The notes beneath the pieces are model-generated. The model was not told the origin of the DNA. It searched no databases and was given only the letters and a program-made list of their open reading frames with translations. Positions 1-9,765 of a stretch of DNA of 64,000 nucleotides are shown here, piece by piece. Position 1 is the stretch's first letter. The number at the start of each line of letters is the position of its first letter. The translations under genes and the position numbers were made by a program. The DNA comes from Lacisediminimonas profundi (lineage in GTDB: Bacteria > Pseudomonadota > Gammaproteobacteria > Burkholderiales > Burkholderiaceae_D): assembly GCF_008831265.1 (NCBI RefSeq), contig NZ_VTTH01000008.1, positions 88,480-152,479 on the forward strand, written 5' to 3'.

Positions 1-350
1 GTTATTCGGTGAACGAGTCGGTGGTCGTGTTCGACCGGGTGCGCGAGACCTTCCGTGACCGGCGCTTCGGACGGATGGGGACGGCGGACGTGATGAACCA
101 TGCGATTACCAGCACCATTTCGCGGACAGTCATTACGCACGGATCGACTCAGATCATGGTGCTGTCCATGCTGTTTTTCGGCGGCCCCACGCTGCACTAT
201 TTCGCCATCGCGCTGACCATCGGCATCCTGTTCGGTATTTATTCATCCGTGTTCGTTGCGGCCGCCGTGGCGATGTGGCTGGGCGTGAAGCGCGAAGACC
301 TGATCAAGCCGGTCAAGGAAAAGGACGAGACCGACGGCGCAGTAGTCTGA
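1..350 (+). CDS. secF: Protein translocase subunit SecF, C-terminal part (5' end outside window)
   Basis: SecF pairs with SecD in the inner membrane and supports Sec-dependent protein export using the proton motive force. Only about the last 115 residues are visible; the frame is open to the first base, so the gene starts upstream. The segment begins with the family hallmark Y-S-V-N-E-S-V-V-V-F-D-R-V-R-E, continues through a typical I-S-R-T hinge, and then has two strongly hydrophobic membrane segments (about residues 50-70 and 72-92 of the visible part). It ends in a short charged tail. The GTG at position 9 is an internal codon, not a start. secD is expected just upstream but cannot be seen. 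Confidence 0.92.
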   Translation, partial: YSVNESVVVFDRVRETFRDRRFGRMGTADVMNHAITSTISRTVITHGSTQIMVLSMLFFGGPTLHYFAIALTIGILFGIYSSVFVAAAVAMWLGVKREDLIKPVKEKDETDGAVV

Positions 351-443
351 CATGCCTGCAGGCCAGCAGTAGCCGGCACGACTGTTTCATATCCCGGTTT
401 ACCGCATCGCGGCCAAGCCGGGCTCTGGAGAAGGAGGCGGGAA

Positions 444-1103
444 ATGAAACGGATACGGGTGTGGGATCTGCCGGTGCGGATTTTTCACTGGACCCTGGTG
501 GCGCTGGTCGTTACCGCGGTGGTCACGCAGGAAATCGGCGGCAATGCGATGCAGTGGCATTTCCGGACCGGGTACGCCATCCTCACGCTCGTGTTGTTTC
601 GCATCATCTGGGGGCTGGTCGGTCCCCGCTATGTCCGTTTCTCGAATTTCCTGCCCACGCCCGCGCGCCTGCTCGACTACCTGCGCGGCCGCAGCCAAAC
701 CAGATTTCCCGGTCACAATCCGCTTGGCAGCCTGTCGATCGTGGCCATGCTCGGCGTCCTGCTGCTGCAGGCCGGATTCGGGCTTTTCTCCAACGATGAC
801 ATTGCCAGCGAAGGCCCGTTGGTCAAGTTCATTTCAAAGGAGCTGTCCGACCAGGCGACCTGGCTGCACAAGGAAATTGGCGCCACGCTGATCTTCGTGC
901 TGGTCGGGCTGCATGTGGCAGCCATACTCTGGTATTTGCTGCGCAAGAAGGAAAACCTGGTGGTGCCGATGCTGACCGGCGACAAGAAGGTCGACTTCGA
1001 TGCGCCGGACGCCAACGACAGCTGGGGTGTGCGCCTGTTCGCGGCGGTGCTTCTCGCGCTGTGCGCTTCGGCGGTCTACCTTCTGGTCAACATGAAGCCA
1101 TAG
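444..1103 (+). CDS. Cytochrome b561-family membrane protein (di-haem cytochrome b)
   Basis: A 219-aa inner-membrane cytochrome b of the bacterial b561 / hydrogenase cytochrome-b family, which passes electrons between quinones and periplasmic carriers. Four core hydrophobic helices lie at about residues 12-30, 43-60, 95-113 and 145-166, followed by a fifth C-terminal helix at 197-216. Candidate haem ligands are H15 (F-H-W), H39 (W-H-F-R), H142 (L-H-K) and H157 (L-H-V). The start is set by a strong AAGGAGG-like site six to ten bases upstream. It faces a cytochrome c' gene across a shared terminator, so the two may act in the same electron-transfer or NO-stress setting; that link is inference. 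The exact partner is unknown. Confidence 0.85.
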   Translation: MKRIRVWDLPVRIFHWTLVALVVTAVVTQEIGGNAMQWHFRTGYAILTLVLFRIIWGLVGPRYVRFSNFLPTPARLLDYLRGRSQTRFPGHNPLGSLSIVAMLGVLLLQAGFGLFSNDDIASEGPLVKFISKELSDQATWLHKEIGATLIFVLVGLHVAAILWYLLRKKENLVVPMLTGDKKVDFDAPDANDSWGVRLFAAVLLALCASAVYLLVNMKP

Positions 1104-1131
1104 CAGGAAACCGGAAGCAGGGAGCACCAGC

Positions 1132-1171
1132 AAAAACGCCCCGCGGTCGACAAGACCGGCGGGGCGTTTTT
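1132..1171. terminator. Bidirectional rho-independent terminator
   Basis: A perfect 13-base stem (1132-1144 with 1159-1171) has A5 on the left and T5 on the right, with GGTC/GACC extending the stem inward. It lies between convergent genes, so it can end transcription from both sides. Confidence 0.9.
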
Positions 1172-1188
1172 CTTGCAGCAGGTAAAGA

Positions 1189-1641
1189 TTATTTCTTGCG
1201 GAAGTCGTCGTGGCAGGCCTTGCAGGACTGGCCGACGGCGCCGAACGCAGTCTTGATGGTGTCGATGTTGCCGGACTTGGCAGCGGCCGACAGCTTGGCG
1301 ACCTCGGACTGCATCTTCTCGCCGGCTGCCTTGAACTTGTCCTGTTCCTTCCAGATTTCCGCCTTGGCCTTGGAATTGGCCGCCTCCGAACCCGGCGGGA
1401 ACGCTGCGAACGGGAGCTTGCTCAGGGTTTCGACGATGGCAGCGTCCCGTTCCACGGTCGCCTTGTCATACGGCTTTTCGCCCTTGACGACGGCGCCGAT
1501 GCGGCCAAAGTGAGTGCCCATCACGGAAAGCGCGGATTGGCGGTACTTGACCGCATCCTCCACCTTGGCAAACTGCGCCTGGGCGGAGAAGGGCACGGCG
1601 AGGAGGCTACTGAATGCGAGTGCGGCAGACAAACGCTTCAT
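1189..1641 (-). CDS. Periplasmic cytochrome c'
   Basis: A 150-aa exported c-type cytochrome of the four-helix cytochrome c' family. These high-spin haem proteins bind NO and CO and are linked to nitrosative-stress protection. A signal peptide covers residues 1 to about 22 (cleavage after A-Q-A). The single haem attachment site C-K-A-C-H sits at residues 140-144, at the extreme C-terminus as the family requires, and H144 is the proximal ligand. The start is preceded by AAAGGA. It is convergent with the b561 gene and downstream of purB on the same strand, with a 67-bp gap that probably holds its own promoter. Family assignment is firm; the physiological role is inferred. Confidence 0.92.
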   Translation of the reverse strand: MKRLSAALAFSSLLAVPFSAQAQFAKVEDAVKYRQSALSVMGTHFGRIGAVVKGEKPYDKATVERDAAIVETLSKLPFAAFPPGSEAANSKAKAEIWKEQDKFKAAGEKMQSEVAKLSAAAKSGNIDTIKTAFGAVGQSCKACHDDFRKK

Positions 1642-1708
1642 TGCGGATCCTTTTGCTTGATTGTTGTGGAAACCGCATCATATGCGTTTTCCCGCGAACT
1701 CGCAGTCC

Positions 1709-3181
<1,473 letters not shown>

Positions 3182-3254
3182 TCAGCACCGCCCGCAGTGG
3201 TGGCGGCGATTGCCCCGATGCTATAATCGGCCGCAGCCAACACCAAGACTACCT

Positions 3255-3863
3255 ATGAAACTGATTGGATCACTCGCCAGCCCCTACGTCCGCAAGGTCC
3301 GCGTCGTCATGGCCGAGAAAAAACTCGACTATGAACATGTGGTGGAAGACGTCTGGAATCCGAAGACGACCATAGGCCTGTCCAATCCCCTGGGCAAGGT
3401 TCCGTGCCTGATCATGGAAGATGGCGGCGCAATGTTCGATTCGCGCGTGATTGTCGAATACCTGGACACGCTCACGCCGGTCGGCAAGTTGATTCCCGTC
3501 CAGGGACGCGAGCGGGCCAGCATCAAATGCTGGGAGGCGCTTGCCGATGGCATCCTGGATGCGGCAATTCTGGTGCGTCTGGAAAAAACCCGGCGTGCGC
3601 CGGAGCAGCAGAGCCAGGAATGGATCGATCGCCAGATGGGCAAGGTTCACGACGGCCTGAAAGCGATGTCCGCCGGTTTTGCCGACACGCCGTTCTGCGC
3701 CGGCAACCAGTACACGCTGGCGGATGTGGCCGTGGGCTGCACGCTGGGCTGGCTGGCCTTCCGCTTCCCGGAGATCACCTGGCGCGACGACTATCCGGAT
3801 CTTGCCAAGCTGTTCGACAAGCTGTCGGAGCGGCAGTCGTTCAAGGACACCGCGCCACGCTGA
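3255..3863 (+). CDS. Glutathione S-transferase family protein
   Basis: A 202-aa cytosolic glutathione transferase. The N-terminal thioredoxin-like domain (about 1-78) starts M-K-L-I-G-S-L-A-S-P-Y-V-R-K-V-R-V, where S9 is the likely thiol-activating residue. It includes the cis-proline region G-K-V-P-C-L and the D-S-R-V-I-V-E-Y-L glutathione-binding segment. The all-helical C-terminal domain (about 85-200) contains the conserved T-L-A-D-V-A motif. The substrate is not predictable from sequence. The ATG at 3255 gives the standard N-terminus; upstream in-frame codons lack family character. A terminator follows directly. Confidence 0.9.
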   Translation: MKLIGSLASPYVRKVRVVMAEKKLDYEHVVEDVWNPKTTIGLSNPLGKVPCLIMEDGGAMFDSRVIVEYLDTLTPVGKLIPVQGRERASIKCWEALADGILDAAILVRLEKTRRAPEQQSQEWIDRQMGKVHDGLKAMSAGFADTPFCAGNQYTLADVAVGCTLGWLAFRFPEITWRDDYPDLAKLFDKLSERQSFKDTAPR

Positions 3864-3884
3864 TCGAATGTGGGAGGGCGAAAG

Positions 3885-3913
3885 AAAAAACGGAGCTGCG
3901 GCTCCGTTTTTTT
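3885..3913. terminator. Bidirectional terminator between gst and bfr
   Basis: CGGAGC (3891-3896), a TGCG loop and GCTCCG (3901-3906) form a hairpin flanked by A6 on the left and T7 on the right. It serves the convergent transferase and bacterioferritin genes. Confidence 0.9.
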
Positions 3914-3949
3914 ATTGGGGGAAGGACGCGCGAGCTTGCCTGGACTGCA

Positions 3950-4429
3950 TCAATCCTCGCTCCCATCCATTTGCGACTGCAGATAGTTCTGCAGCCCCAC
4001 TGCATCAATCAGGCCGATCTGCGTCTCGAGCCAGTCGATGTGCTCCTCGGTATCGTCAAGGATCTCGACGAAGATCTCGCGCGAAACATAATCGCTGGCC
4101 GCCTCGCAGGCCGCAATTGCTTCCTTCACGGTCTTTTGCGAGAGATGTTCCAGCTTCAGGTCGCACTTCAGCATTTCCGCCGTGTTTTCGCCGAGCATCA
4201 GTTTGTGCAGGGCCTGCAGGTTGGGCAGGCCTTCGAGCATCAGTATCCGGTTGATCAGCTTGTCGGCGTGCTTCATCTCGCCGATTGACTCGTCATACTC
4301 TTTCTTGCCCAGCTTCCCGAAGCCCCAGTGCTTGTACATCCTGGCATGCAGGAAATACTGGTTGATGGCAGTCAGCTCGTTGGTCAACTGTGCGTTGAGC
4401 AGCTTGATGATCGTTGGGTCACCTTTCAT
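3950..4429 (-). CDS. bfr: Bacterioferritin
   Basis: A 159-aa subunit of the 24-mer haem-containing ferritin that oxidises Fe(II) and stores ferric mineral. Visible ligands are E18, E51, H54, E94 and H130 of the diiron centre, and M52, which binds haem at the subunit interface. The residue usually glutamate at 127 reads threonine here (D-D-T-E-E-H), with glutamates at 128 and 129; from memory this arrangement occurs in other betaproteobacterial sequences, so it is not treated as a defect. The gene lies just downstream of bfd on the same strand but is separated by a 94-bp gap with its own dyad, so it is likely transcribed separately. Iron control is expected. Confidence 0.97.
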   Translation of the reverse strand: MKGDPTIIKLLNAQLTNELTAINQYFLHARMYKHWGFGKLGKKEYDESIGEMKHADKLINRILMLEGLPNLQALHKLMLGENTAEMLKCDLKLEHLSQKTVKEAIAACEAASDYVSREIFVEILDDTEEHIDWLETQIGLIDAVGLQNYLQSQMDGSED

Positions 4430-4456
4430 TTGATGCCTCGGCTAAAGAGAGTGGGG

Positions 4457-4475
4457 TGATATGAATTTCATCATA
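4457..4475. promoter_or_regulatory. Possible iron-regulator dyad upstream of bfr
   Basis: TGATATGAATTTCATCATA is a near-symmetric 19-base AT-rich dyad 28 bp before the bacterioferritin start. It loosely resembles a Fur box, but the fit is much weaker than the palindrome before hemP. Confidence 0.3.
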
Positions 4476-4523
4476 CATCAGCCGGGCCACAGGCGATTTG
4501 ATCAGGGTGATGCGCTTGATGAA

Positions 4524-4739
4524 TCAGGCCGCGAGCGCGCCGGACTGGAAAAAGACCGGCACGGCTGACAGCTTCTCGTCGAGGCACTCGCGCAGTACCT
4601 GCTTGGCACAGGCGTGGCATTTGCCGCAACAGGTGCCGACCTCGAGTTCGCTGCGCAGTTCGCGCATCGACGTCAGGCCCTCGTCCACGGCGGCACGGAT
4701 TTTTCGGTCAGAGACGTTATTGCAGACACAAACGATCAT
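4524..4739 (-). CDS. bfd: Bacterioferritin-associated ferredoxin
   Basis: A 71-aa [2Fe-2S] protein that docks on bacterioferritin and reduces its mineral to release iron. The cluster cysteines follow the BFD/Fer2_BFD layout: C4 and C6 (V-C-V-C-N) and the C37-C38-x2-C41-x2-C44 segment (T-C-C-G-K-C-H-A-C). It is the last gene of a minus-strand run hemP - FTR1 permease - bfd (26-bp gap from the permease), so iron release is probably induced together with iron uptake when iron is low. The bfr gene follows separately. Confidence 0.92.
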   Translation of the reverse strand: MIVCVCNNVSDRKIRAAVDEGLTSMRELRSELEVGTCCGKCHACAKQVLRECLDEKLSAVPVFFQSGALAA

Positions 4740-4765
4740 TTAGGCACCGGAGTTGGTGGAAGGGT

Positions 4766-5545
4766 TCAGTGGACGGCGGAGCGGGTGGTTCCGGCGCGGC
4801 GGTCAGCCAGCCAGGAATAAAGCAGCCAGCCCAGCGGCAGGATGCCCAGGCTGTACGAGAACCACTGGCCATAGTCGCCTTCCGGTCCCCAAGGTTCGGT
4901 CGCAATATGCCACCAGGCGTTGTCGAGGAATGGCAGCGAAGCCGATTCGGTAAATTCATGAAATGCGTAGATGACGAGCTGGATGGCGAACGCCACCATG
5001 AATATCGCCGTCAGCTGGAAAAAACGCTGCAGGTTCACGCGCTGGCCGAAGCGGACCCAAGCCCATGCGAGCATGGCGGCGAGGACGACGCCGATGAATC
5101 CGCCGGCAGCCATCTGTCCGTTCCCGGCTTGCTGCGACAGGGATGCAATCATCGTCGCCGTTTCCACGCCCTCGCGGCCCACCATGAACGCGGAAAACAG
5201 GAACACCAGCATCCATGCCTGGCGTGCCGAACGATCGGTTCGGCCAAGACCTTCGGCAATCTCGCGCTTCATGAAACGGCCCATCTTCATCATGTGCACG
5301 GTGCAGTAGATCACCGACACCGCCGCGATCAACGCCATCAAGCCTTCCCAGAACGGCGACAGGGCGCCAAGCCGTGCCAGCAGCACGCCCAGCAGGCAGG
5401 AGAGCACGACCGCCAGCGCGACACCTGAATACACCGCCGGAACCAGCTCGCGGCGATTGGTGTTCTTCAGGAATATCAGGGAGATTGCGATGATCAGGAA
5501 TGCTTCAAGTCCTTCCCTGAAGCTGATCATGAGTGTCGGAATCAT
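4766..5545 (-). CDS. FTR1-family iron permease
   Basis: A 259-aa inner-membrane high-affinity iron transporter of the FTR1/EfeU family. Two copies of the R-E-G-[LV]-E iron-binding motif occur at residues 10-14 (R-E-G-L-E-A-F) and 124-128 (R-E-G-V-E). About seven hydrophobic segments are visible, including a long one near the C-terminus (G-I-L-P-L-G-W-L-L-Y). No EfeO/EfeB or cupredoxin partner is encoded next to it. It lies between hemP (16-bp gap) and bfd (26-bp gap) in one apparent operon behind a Fur-box-like palindrome. Fe(II) uptake is therefore the likely role; whether it needs a partner oxidase is unknown. Confidence 0.92.
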   Translation of the reverse strand: MIPTLMISFREGLEAFLIIAISLIFLKNTNRRELVPAVYSGVALAVVLSCLLGVLLARLGALSPFWEGLMALIAAVSVIYCTVHMMKMGRFMKREIAEGLGRTDRSARQAWMLVFLFSAFMVGREGVETATMIASLSQQAGNGQMAAGGFIGVVLAAMLAWAWVRFGQRVNLQRFFQLTAIFMVAFAIQLVIYAFHEFTESASLPFLDNAWWHIATEPWGPEGDYGQWFSYSLGILPLGWLLYSWLADRRAGTTRSAVH

Positions 5546-5561
5546 GGCAGTGTCCTTGTTG

Positions 5562-5750
5562 TCAGGCGGTCAGGATCAGTTTGTTGGACTGGGTCAGGCG
5601 CAGGCGGTAGATGCGCCCGTCGTGATCGATTTCGAGCTCGCGGGTGTCGCCCAGCAAATCCCGGCTCGAGATGCGGCGGACGGCCGAAACCGCTGGCCGG
5701 CTCTTGCTTTCTCCACCTGCTTCATCGACCTTCAGTTCCATCCCGATCAT
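5562..5750 (-). CDS. hemP: Hemin uptake protein HemP
   Basis: A 62-aa HemP-family protein with the diagnostic core I-S-S-R-D-L-L-G and [11 protein letters not shown] followed by N-K-L-I-L-T at the end. In related bacteria HemP (also called HmuP) is a small regulator or accessory needed for haem-uptake gene expression, usually Fur-controlled. It is the first gene of hemP - FTR1 - bfd, and the palindrome 29 bp upstream of its start is the expected control site. No haem receptor gene is present in the window, so its target lies elsewhere. Confidence 0.92.
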   Translation of the reverse strand: MIGMELKVDEAGGESKSRPAVSAVRRISSRDLLGDTRELEIDHDGRIYRLRLTQSNKLILTA

Positions 5751-5778
5751 CTTGTTGCCGCCCGTATCTGTTGGCTAA

Positions 5779-5807
5779 ATCTAAATGCGAACAATTCGCA
5801 TTTAGAT
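5779..5807. promoter_or_regulatory. Fur-box-like operator of the hemP-FTR1-bfd operon
   Basis: A perfect 13-base inverted repeat (ATCTAAATGCGAA at 5779-5791, its complement at 5795-5807, spacer CAA). The inner TGCGAA-N3-TTCGCA fits the TGAGAATnATTCTCA-type Fur consensus. Its position 29 bp before the hemP start supports iron repression. Confidence 0.75.
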
Positions 5808-5946
5808 TATTCTCGAAAAGAACGAGCTTGGCAAGTGGAACGTGCGGAGCGTGTGGAACGTGCTCAAGTGCCGGCAAGCCGGCAAGGCGCGGCCGGAGGG
5901 GATCGTGCAGGGAGGGGGGGGGCAGCGCCGTCGTGGCGGCGCTGCG

Positions 5947-7065
5947 TCAGGCTGGTACGACTGCGCCGGCGGAAGCGATGATGCCCCCGCCAAGGCAGAT
6001 TTCACCATCGTAAAGCACGGCCGACTGGCCGGGCGTGACCGCCCACTGGGGCTGCGGGAATTCAAGGGCGAACATGCCCGGTTCGGCCAGCAGGTGGTGG
6101 CGGCAGGCGACGTCGGCCTGGCGGTAGCGGGTCTTGGCTGCCAGCAGCGCATCGCCGGGCGCCTGGCCCGAGACCCAGCTCATCTGGTCCGCGGTCAGCG
6201 ATGTCGACAGCAGCCAGGGATGGTCATGGCCCTGCACGACGTACAGGGTATTGGTGGCGATGTCCTTGCGCGCGACATACCAGGGTTCGGCTTCGCCCTG
6301 GTCGTTGCGGTAGGACTTCATGCCGCCCAGGCCTATGCCCTTGCGTTGGCCCAGCGTGTAGAAGCTCAGGCCTACATGCTCGCCGACCACGTCGCCTTCC
6401 GGCGTCATCATCGGGCCGGGCTTGAACGAGACGTAGCGGTTCAGGAATTCGCGGAACGGGCGCTCGCCGATGAAGCAAATGCCGGTCGAGTCTTTCTTCT
6501 TCGCGTTAGGCAGGCCAAGCTGGGTCGCAATCCTGCGTACTTCCGTCTTGTGCAGTTCACCCAGGGGGAACAGGGTGCGCGCCAACTGGGCCTGGTTCAG
6601 GCGATGCAGGAAATAGCTCTGGTCCTTGCTGGCATCCAGCGCCTTGAGCAGTTCGGAGCGGCCATCGGCGGCTTGTCGTACCCGCGCATAATGCCCGGTC
6701 GCGATCAGGTCCGCGCCCAGCGATATGGCATGGTCCAGGAATGCCTTGAATTTGATTTCTGCATTGCACAGCACGTCCGGATTCGGTGTGCGTCCCCCTT
6801 CGTATTCACGCAGGAATTCAGCGAACACCCGGTCCTTGTACTCGCTGGCGAAATTGACCGCCTCGATGTCGACGCCGACCACATCGGCCACGCTGGCAGC
6901 GTCGATCCAGTCTTCGCGCGTCGAGCAGTACTCGGAATCGTCATCGTCTTCCCAGTTCTTCATGAACAGGCCGATCACTTCGTAGCCCTGCTCCTTCAGC
7001 ATCCAGGCTGCGACGGAGGAGTCGACCCCGCCCGACATGCCAAGCACCACGCGCTTCCTAGCCAT
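5947..7065 (-). CDS. mnmA: tRNA-specific 2-thiouridylase MnmA
   Basis: Cytoplasmic enzyme that adds sulfur to U34 of tRNA-Glu, -Gln and -Lys using sulfur relayed from IscS/Tus. The 372-aa product has the PP-loop S-G-G-V-D-S at residues 11-16, the catalytic cysteine C100 (N-P-D-V-L-C-N) and the second catalytic cysteine C197 (T-G-I-C-F-I-G). T-G-H-Y-A-R and the C-terminal beta domain are complete. It overlaps the upstream Nudix gene by 8 bp, so the two are translationally coupled. It is followed by about 195 bp with a 7-bp GC-rich hairpin but no T-tract before hemP. Confidence 0.98.
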   Translation of the reverse strand: MARKRVVLGMSGGVDSSVAAWMLKEQGYEVIGLFMKNWEDDDDSEYCSTREDWIDAASVADVVGVDIEAVNFASEYKDRVFAEFLREYEGGRTPNPDVLCNAEIKFKAFLDHAISLGADLIATGHYARVRQAADGRSELLKALDASKDQSYFLHRLNQAQLARTLFPLGELHKTEVRRIATQLGLPNAKKKDSTGICFIGERPFREFLNRYVSFKPGPMMTPEGDVVGEHVGLSFYTLGQRKGIGLGGMKSYRNDQGEAEPWYVARKDIATNTLYVVQGHDHPWLLSTSLTADQMSWVSGQAPGDALLAAKTRYRQADVACRHHLLAEPGMFALEFPQPQWAVTPGQSAVLYDGEICLGGGIIASAGAVVPA

Positions 7066-7543
7066 TCAGGTCTCCGATCACGCTCGGCGTGGTGTGCAGC
7101 AGCGAAAGCGGGGCGCTCTGGCCCTTCAGGTAATCATCGACGCATTGCAGGACCAGCGGGCTGCGGTGCAGGTCGCGGGTGGCCAACAATTCGTCGTATG
7201 TCAGCCACAGCGCGCGCAGGATGCCATGGTCCAGCGGACGATCGTGCACCCGGCCCACCGTGCCGCAAAATGCGAAGCGCAGGTAGGTCACATCCAGTCC
7301 GGTGCGTGCCGACTGGTAACGTGACATGTACACACCGACCAGCGAGCTTGGAGCGAATTCGTGGGCGGTCTCTTCCATTGTCTCGCGTGCAACAGCCTGT
7401 TCCAGCGATTCGAACGGATCAAGATGGCCTGCGGGCTGGTTGAAGCGCACACCTTCGCTGGTCTCTTCCTCGACCAGCAGGAAGCGCCGCTCGCGCTCGA
7501 TCACGGCGGCCACGGTGACGGATGGTTTCCAGATATCGGACAT
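7058..7543 (-). CDS. Nudix hydrolase (NudJ-like phosphatase)
   Basis: A 161-aa Nudix protein that hydrolyses a nucleoside diphosphate-linked substrate. The Nudix box spans residues 39-61: G39, E45, R53-E54 and E57-E58 are present, and the usual final glycine is alanine (E-E-T-A). The gene directly precedes mnmA with an 8-bp overlap, an arrangement like the nudJ-mnmA pair of enterobacteria, which supports a NudJ-type assignment. In E. coli NudJ acts on thiamin pyrophosphate intermediates and nucleotides; the substrate here is not proven. The 5' region faces pntAA across a 359-bp intergenic space. Confidence 0.88.
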   Translation of the reverse strand: MSDIWKPSVTVAAVIERERRFLLVEEETSEGVRFNQPAGHLDPFESLEQAVARETMEETAHEFAPSSLVGVYMSRYQSARTGLDVTYLRFAFCGTVGRVHDRPLDHGILRALWLTYDELLATRDLHRSPLVLQCVDDYLKGQSAPLSLLHTTPSVIGDLNG

Positions 7544-7902
7544 GACTTCCCTTCAGAGAGGCGTCATTTTACAGCGGCGCGGCCCAAGTTGCGCCAGGGC
7601 AGGGCCCGGAATGCGGCACCACAGCAAAATTGGAGAATCCGTGGCGGGGCTTATGTCTCGCCATGCCTCGCCATGCTTCGCCAAGGCGCGCGGATCATTG
7701 AATCTATTGATCGTATCCATTAGCAACAAGCAGGGCTCGCTACGGCTTCCCCTATGAGCGGTGGCCGGAGCACGCAGCTTGTAGCATGCTATCCCGTTCG
7801 CAGCCCGCCCCAATTTGGTGCGTCGCTTCCGGATTGCCTGAATTTCCGCGTAATTTCCGTGTAATATCTTGCCAAACTTTACTATTGCATCTGGAGATAT
7901 CT
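7544..7902. other. Intergenic region between divergent nudix and pntAA genes
   Basis: 359 bp without a convincing gene. It contains a short run of near-repeats of TCGCCATGC around 7658-7682 and, nearer pntAA, a direct repeat TTTCCGCGTAAT/TTTCCGTGTAAT (7843-7865) whose TAATAT could serve as a -10 element, without a clear -35. No tRNA or riboswitch fold was recognised. Confidence 0.5.
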
Positions 7903-9018
7903 ATGAAAATCGGCATTCCCGCCGAGTCGCGGCAGGGGGAGACCCGTGTCGCCGCTACGCCGGAAACCGTAAAGAAGCTGGTGGCGGCAAAGCACCAGGT
8001 GGTGGTTCAGTCCGGCGCGGGCGTCAGTGCCAGCGTGACGGACGATGCCTATGTTGCGGCCGGCGCGACCATAGGCGGCGCAGCTGACGCTTTTGGCGCC
8101 GAGATGGTGCTCAAGGTGCGCGCTCCCTCCGCTGAAGAACGCACCCTGATGAAAAGCGGGGCTGTGGTGGTCGGCATGCTGAACCCGTTCGATGCCGAGA
8201 ACACTGCCGCGATGGCCGCACACGGCCTGACCGCGTTCGCGCTGGAGGCAGCGCCCCGCATTTCGCGTGCGCAGTCGCTGGACGTGCTGTCGTCACAAGC
8301 CAACATTGCCGGCTACAAGGCAGTGATGCTGGCCGCCAATACCTACCAGCGCTTCATGCCGATGCTGATGACAGCAGCAGGCACGGTAAAAGCCGCGCGC
8401 GTGCTGATCATGGGCGTGGGCGTGGCCGGACTTCAAGCCATCGCAACGGCCAAGCGGCTGGGTGCGGTGATCGAGGCGTCCGACGTGCGTCCGCCGGTGA
8501 AGGAGCAGGTCGAATCACTCGGTGCGAAATTCATCGACGTGCCGTTCGAGACCGACGAAGAGCGCGAGATCGCCAAAGGCAGCGGCGGCTATGCCCGTCC
8601 GATGCCGGAAGCATGGATGAAGCGCCAGGCGGCACTGGTGCATGAGCGCGCCAAACAGGCCGACATCATCATCACCACTGCGCTGATCCCGGGCCGCAAG
8701 GCACCGACGCTGATCAGCGAAGAGACCGTCAAGGCAATGAAGCCGGGTTCGGTCATCGTCGACATGGCGGTGGAGCAGGGGGGCAACTGCCCGCTGTCCG
8801 AACTGGGCAAGACGGTGACCAAGTACGGCGTGCACATCATCGGCGAAGCCAACCTGCCGGCGCTGGTCGCCGCGGACGCATCGGCCCTGTATTCCCGCAA
8901 CTTGCTGGACTTCATGAAGCTGATCGTCGACAAGGATGGCGCGCTGGCGATCAACCGCGAGGACGAGATCGTGGCCGCGACCATGCTGTGCAGCGGCGGT
9001 GAAGTGCTGCGGAAGTAG
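7903..9018 (+). CDS. pntAA: NAD(P) transhydrogenase subunit alpha part 1
   Basis: The 371-aa NAD(H)-binding domain I of proton-translocating transhydrogenase, which makes NADPH from NADH using the proton gradient. It begins with the family start M-K-I-G-I-P-A-E. The dinucleotide-binding glycine motif G-V-G-V-A-G-L-Q-A lies at about 172-180, and the R-Q-A...D-I-I-I-T-T-A region follows. The alpha subunit is split here: the membrane part is a separate gene (pntAB), and panD is inserted between them. The ATG at 7903 has GGAG eight bases upstream and matches the family N-terminus. First gene of pntAA-panD-pntAB-pntB. Confidence 0.96.
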   Translation: MKIGIPAESRQGETRVAATPETVKKLVAAKHQVVVQSGAGVSASVTDDAYVAAGATIGGAADAFGAEMVLKVRAPSAEERTLMKSGAVVVGMLNPFDAENTAAMAAHGLTAFALEAAPRISRAQSLDVLSSQANIAGYKAVMLAANTYQRFMPMLMTAAGTVKAARVLIMGVGVAGLQAIATAKRLGAVIEASDVRPPVKEQVESLGAKFIDVPFETDEEREIAKGSGGYARPMPEAWMKRQAALVHERAKQADIIITTALIPGRKAPTLISEETVKAMKPGSVIVDMAVEQGGNCPLSELGKTVTKYGVHIIGEANLPALVAADASALYSRNLLDFMKLIVDKDGALAINREDEIVAATMLCSGGEVLRK

Positions 9019-9027
9019 GGGCTGGCA

Positions 9028-9387
9028 ATGCAGAGGATCATGCTTCGTTCGAAGATCCACCGCGTCACGGTGACGCAGTGCGACCTCAACTACGAGGGAT
9101 CGTGCGGCATTGACGAAGACCTGCTCGACGCTGCCGATATCCGCGAGTTCGAGAAAATCGAACTCTACGATATCAACAACGGCGAGCGCTTCTCGACCTA
9201 TGCGATCAGGGGCAAGCGCGGCAGCGGCGAGATTTCGCTGAACGGCGCCGCTGCGCGCCGCGCTCACCTCGGCGACTTGCTGATCATCTGCACCTACGCG
9301 CCGATGACGGAAAACGAGATCGAGGCTTATCGCCCGAAGATCGTCTTTGTCGACCAACGCAACCAGATCACCGGCCTGAAAAAATAA
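9028..9387 (+). CDS. panD: Aspartate 1-decarboxylase
   Basis: Pyruvoyl enzyme that makes beta-alanine from aspartate for pantothenate and coenzyme A synthesis. The 119-aa proenzyme has the self-cleavage site G24-S25 inside Y-E-G-S-C-G-I-D, K9 and R54-type active-site residues, Y58 (T-Y-A-I) and the N72-G-A-A-A-R loop. It starts 9 bp after pntAA and sits before pntAB, so it is embedded in the transhydrogenase operon; neither pathway obviously needs the other, which makes the linkage notable. Length is standard for the family. Confidence 0.98.
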   Translation: MQRIMLRSKIHRVTVTQCDLNYEGSCGIDEDLLDAADIREFEKIELYDINNGERFSTYAIRGKRGSGEISLNGAAARRAHLGDLLIICTYAPMTENEIEAYRPKIVFVDQRNQITGLKK

Positions 9388-9438
9388 GCGGAACAGATGC
9401 CGCGTTGCTGCGGCTTCATCATCAAAGGAAACAGCATC

Positions 9439-9765
9439 ATGGAAGTTAGTCATACCCTGATCAACCTGATCATCTTCGTGCTGGCGATCTACGTCGGCTA
9501 CCACGTCGTGTGGACGGTCACGCCGGCACTGCATACGCCGCTGATGGCAGTCACCAACGCCATCTCCGCCATCATCATCGTCGGCGCCATGCTGGCGGCT
9601 GGCCTGACCGAAGGCCCGCTTGGCCAGGTCATGGGCACGCTGGCGGTTGCGCTGGCAGCCGTCAATGTCTTCGGCGGATTCCTCGTGACCCAGCGCATGC
9701 TGGAAATGTTCAAGAAAAAGGAACCGAAATCGGCTTCCGCTGCTGACGCCAAGGGAGCGAAATAA
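9439..9765 (+). CDS. pntAB: NAD(P) transhydrogenase subunit alpha part 2
   Basis: A 108-aa membrane subunit supplying the transmembrane helices that the longer enterobacterial PntA carries at its C-terminus. Three hydrophobic helices are visible (about residues 5-25, 33-55 and 60-80), the last followed by the conserved R-M-L-E-M-F and a lysine-rich tail. The ATG at 9439 follows an AAAGGA-type site; the in-frame codons upstream of it are not family-like. Its TAA overlaps the pntB ATG (TAATG), showing tight coupling. Confidence 0.94.
   Translation: MEVSHTLINLIIFVLAIYVGYHVVWTVTPALHTPLMAVTNAISAIIIVGAMLAAGLTEGPLGQVMGTLAVALAAVNVFGGFLVTQRMLEMFKKKEPKSASAADAKGAK

Noticed and set aside
3950..4429. Threonine at the position of bacterioferritin ligand E127 as a sign of a dead ferroxidase centre
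   Set aside because: Two adjacent glutamates and H130 are present, and the same arrangement is remembered in other betaproteobacterial bacterioferritins, so loss of function is not supported.
5869..5884. TGCCGGC-AA-GCCGGCA hairpin after mnmA as a terminator
   Set aside because: A 7-bp stem is present, but no T-tract follows on the minus strand; not called as a terminator.
5842..7443. A 533-codon plus-strand open frame opposite mnmA and the nudix gene
   Set aside because: It is the antisense shadow of two clearly identified genes, has no family features and is rich in residues typical of GC-rich reverse frames.
7553..7813. An 86-codon minus-strand frame upstream of the nudix gene
   Set aside because: No ribosome site, unusual composition and no recognisable domain; treated as intergenic.
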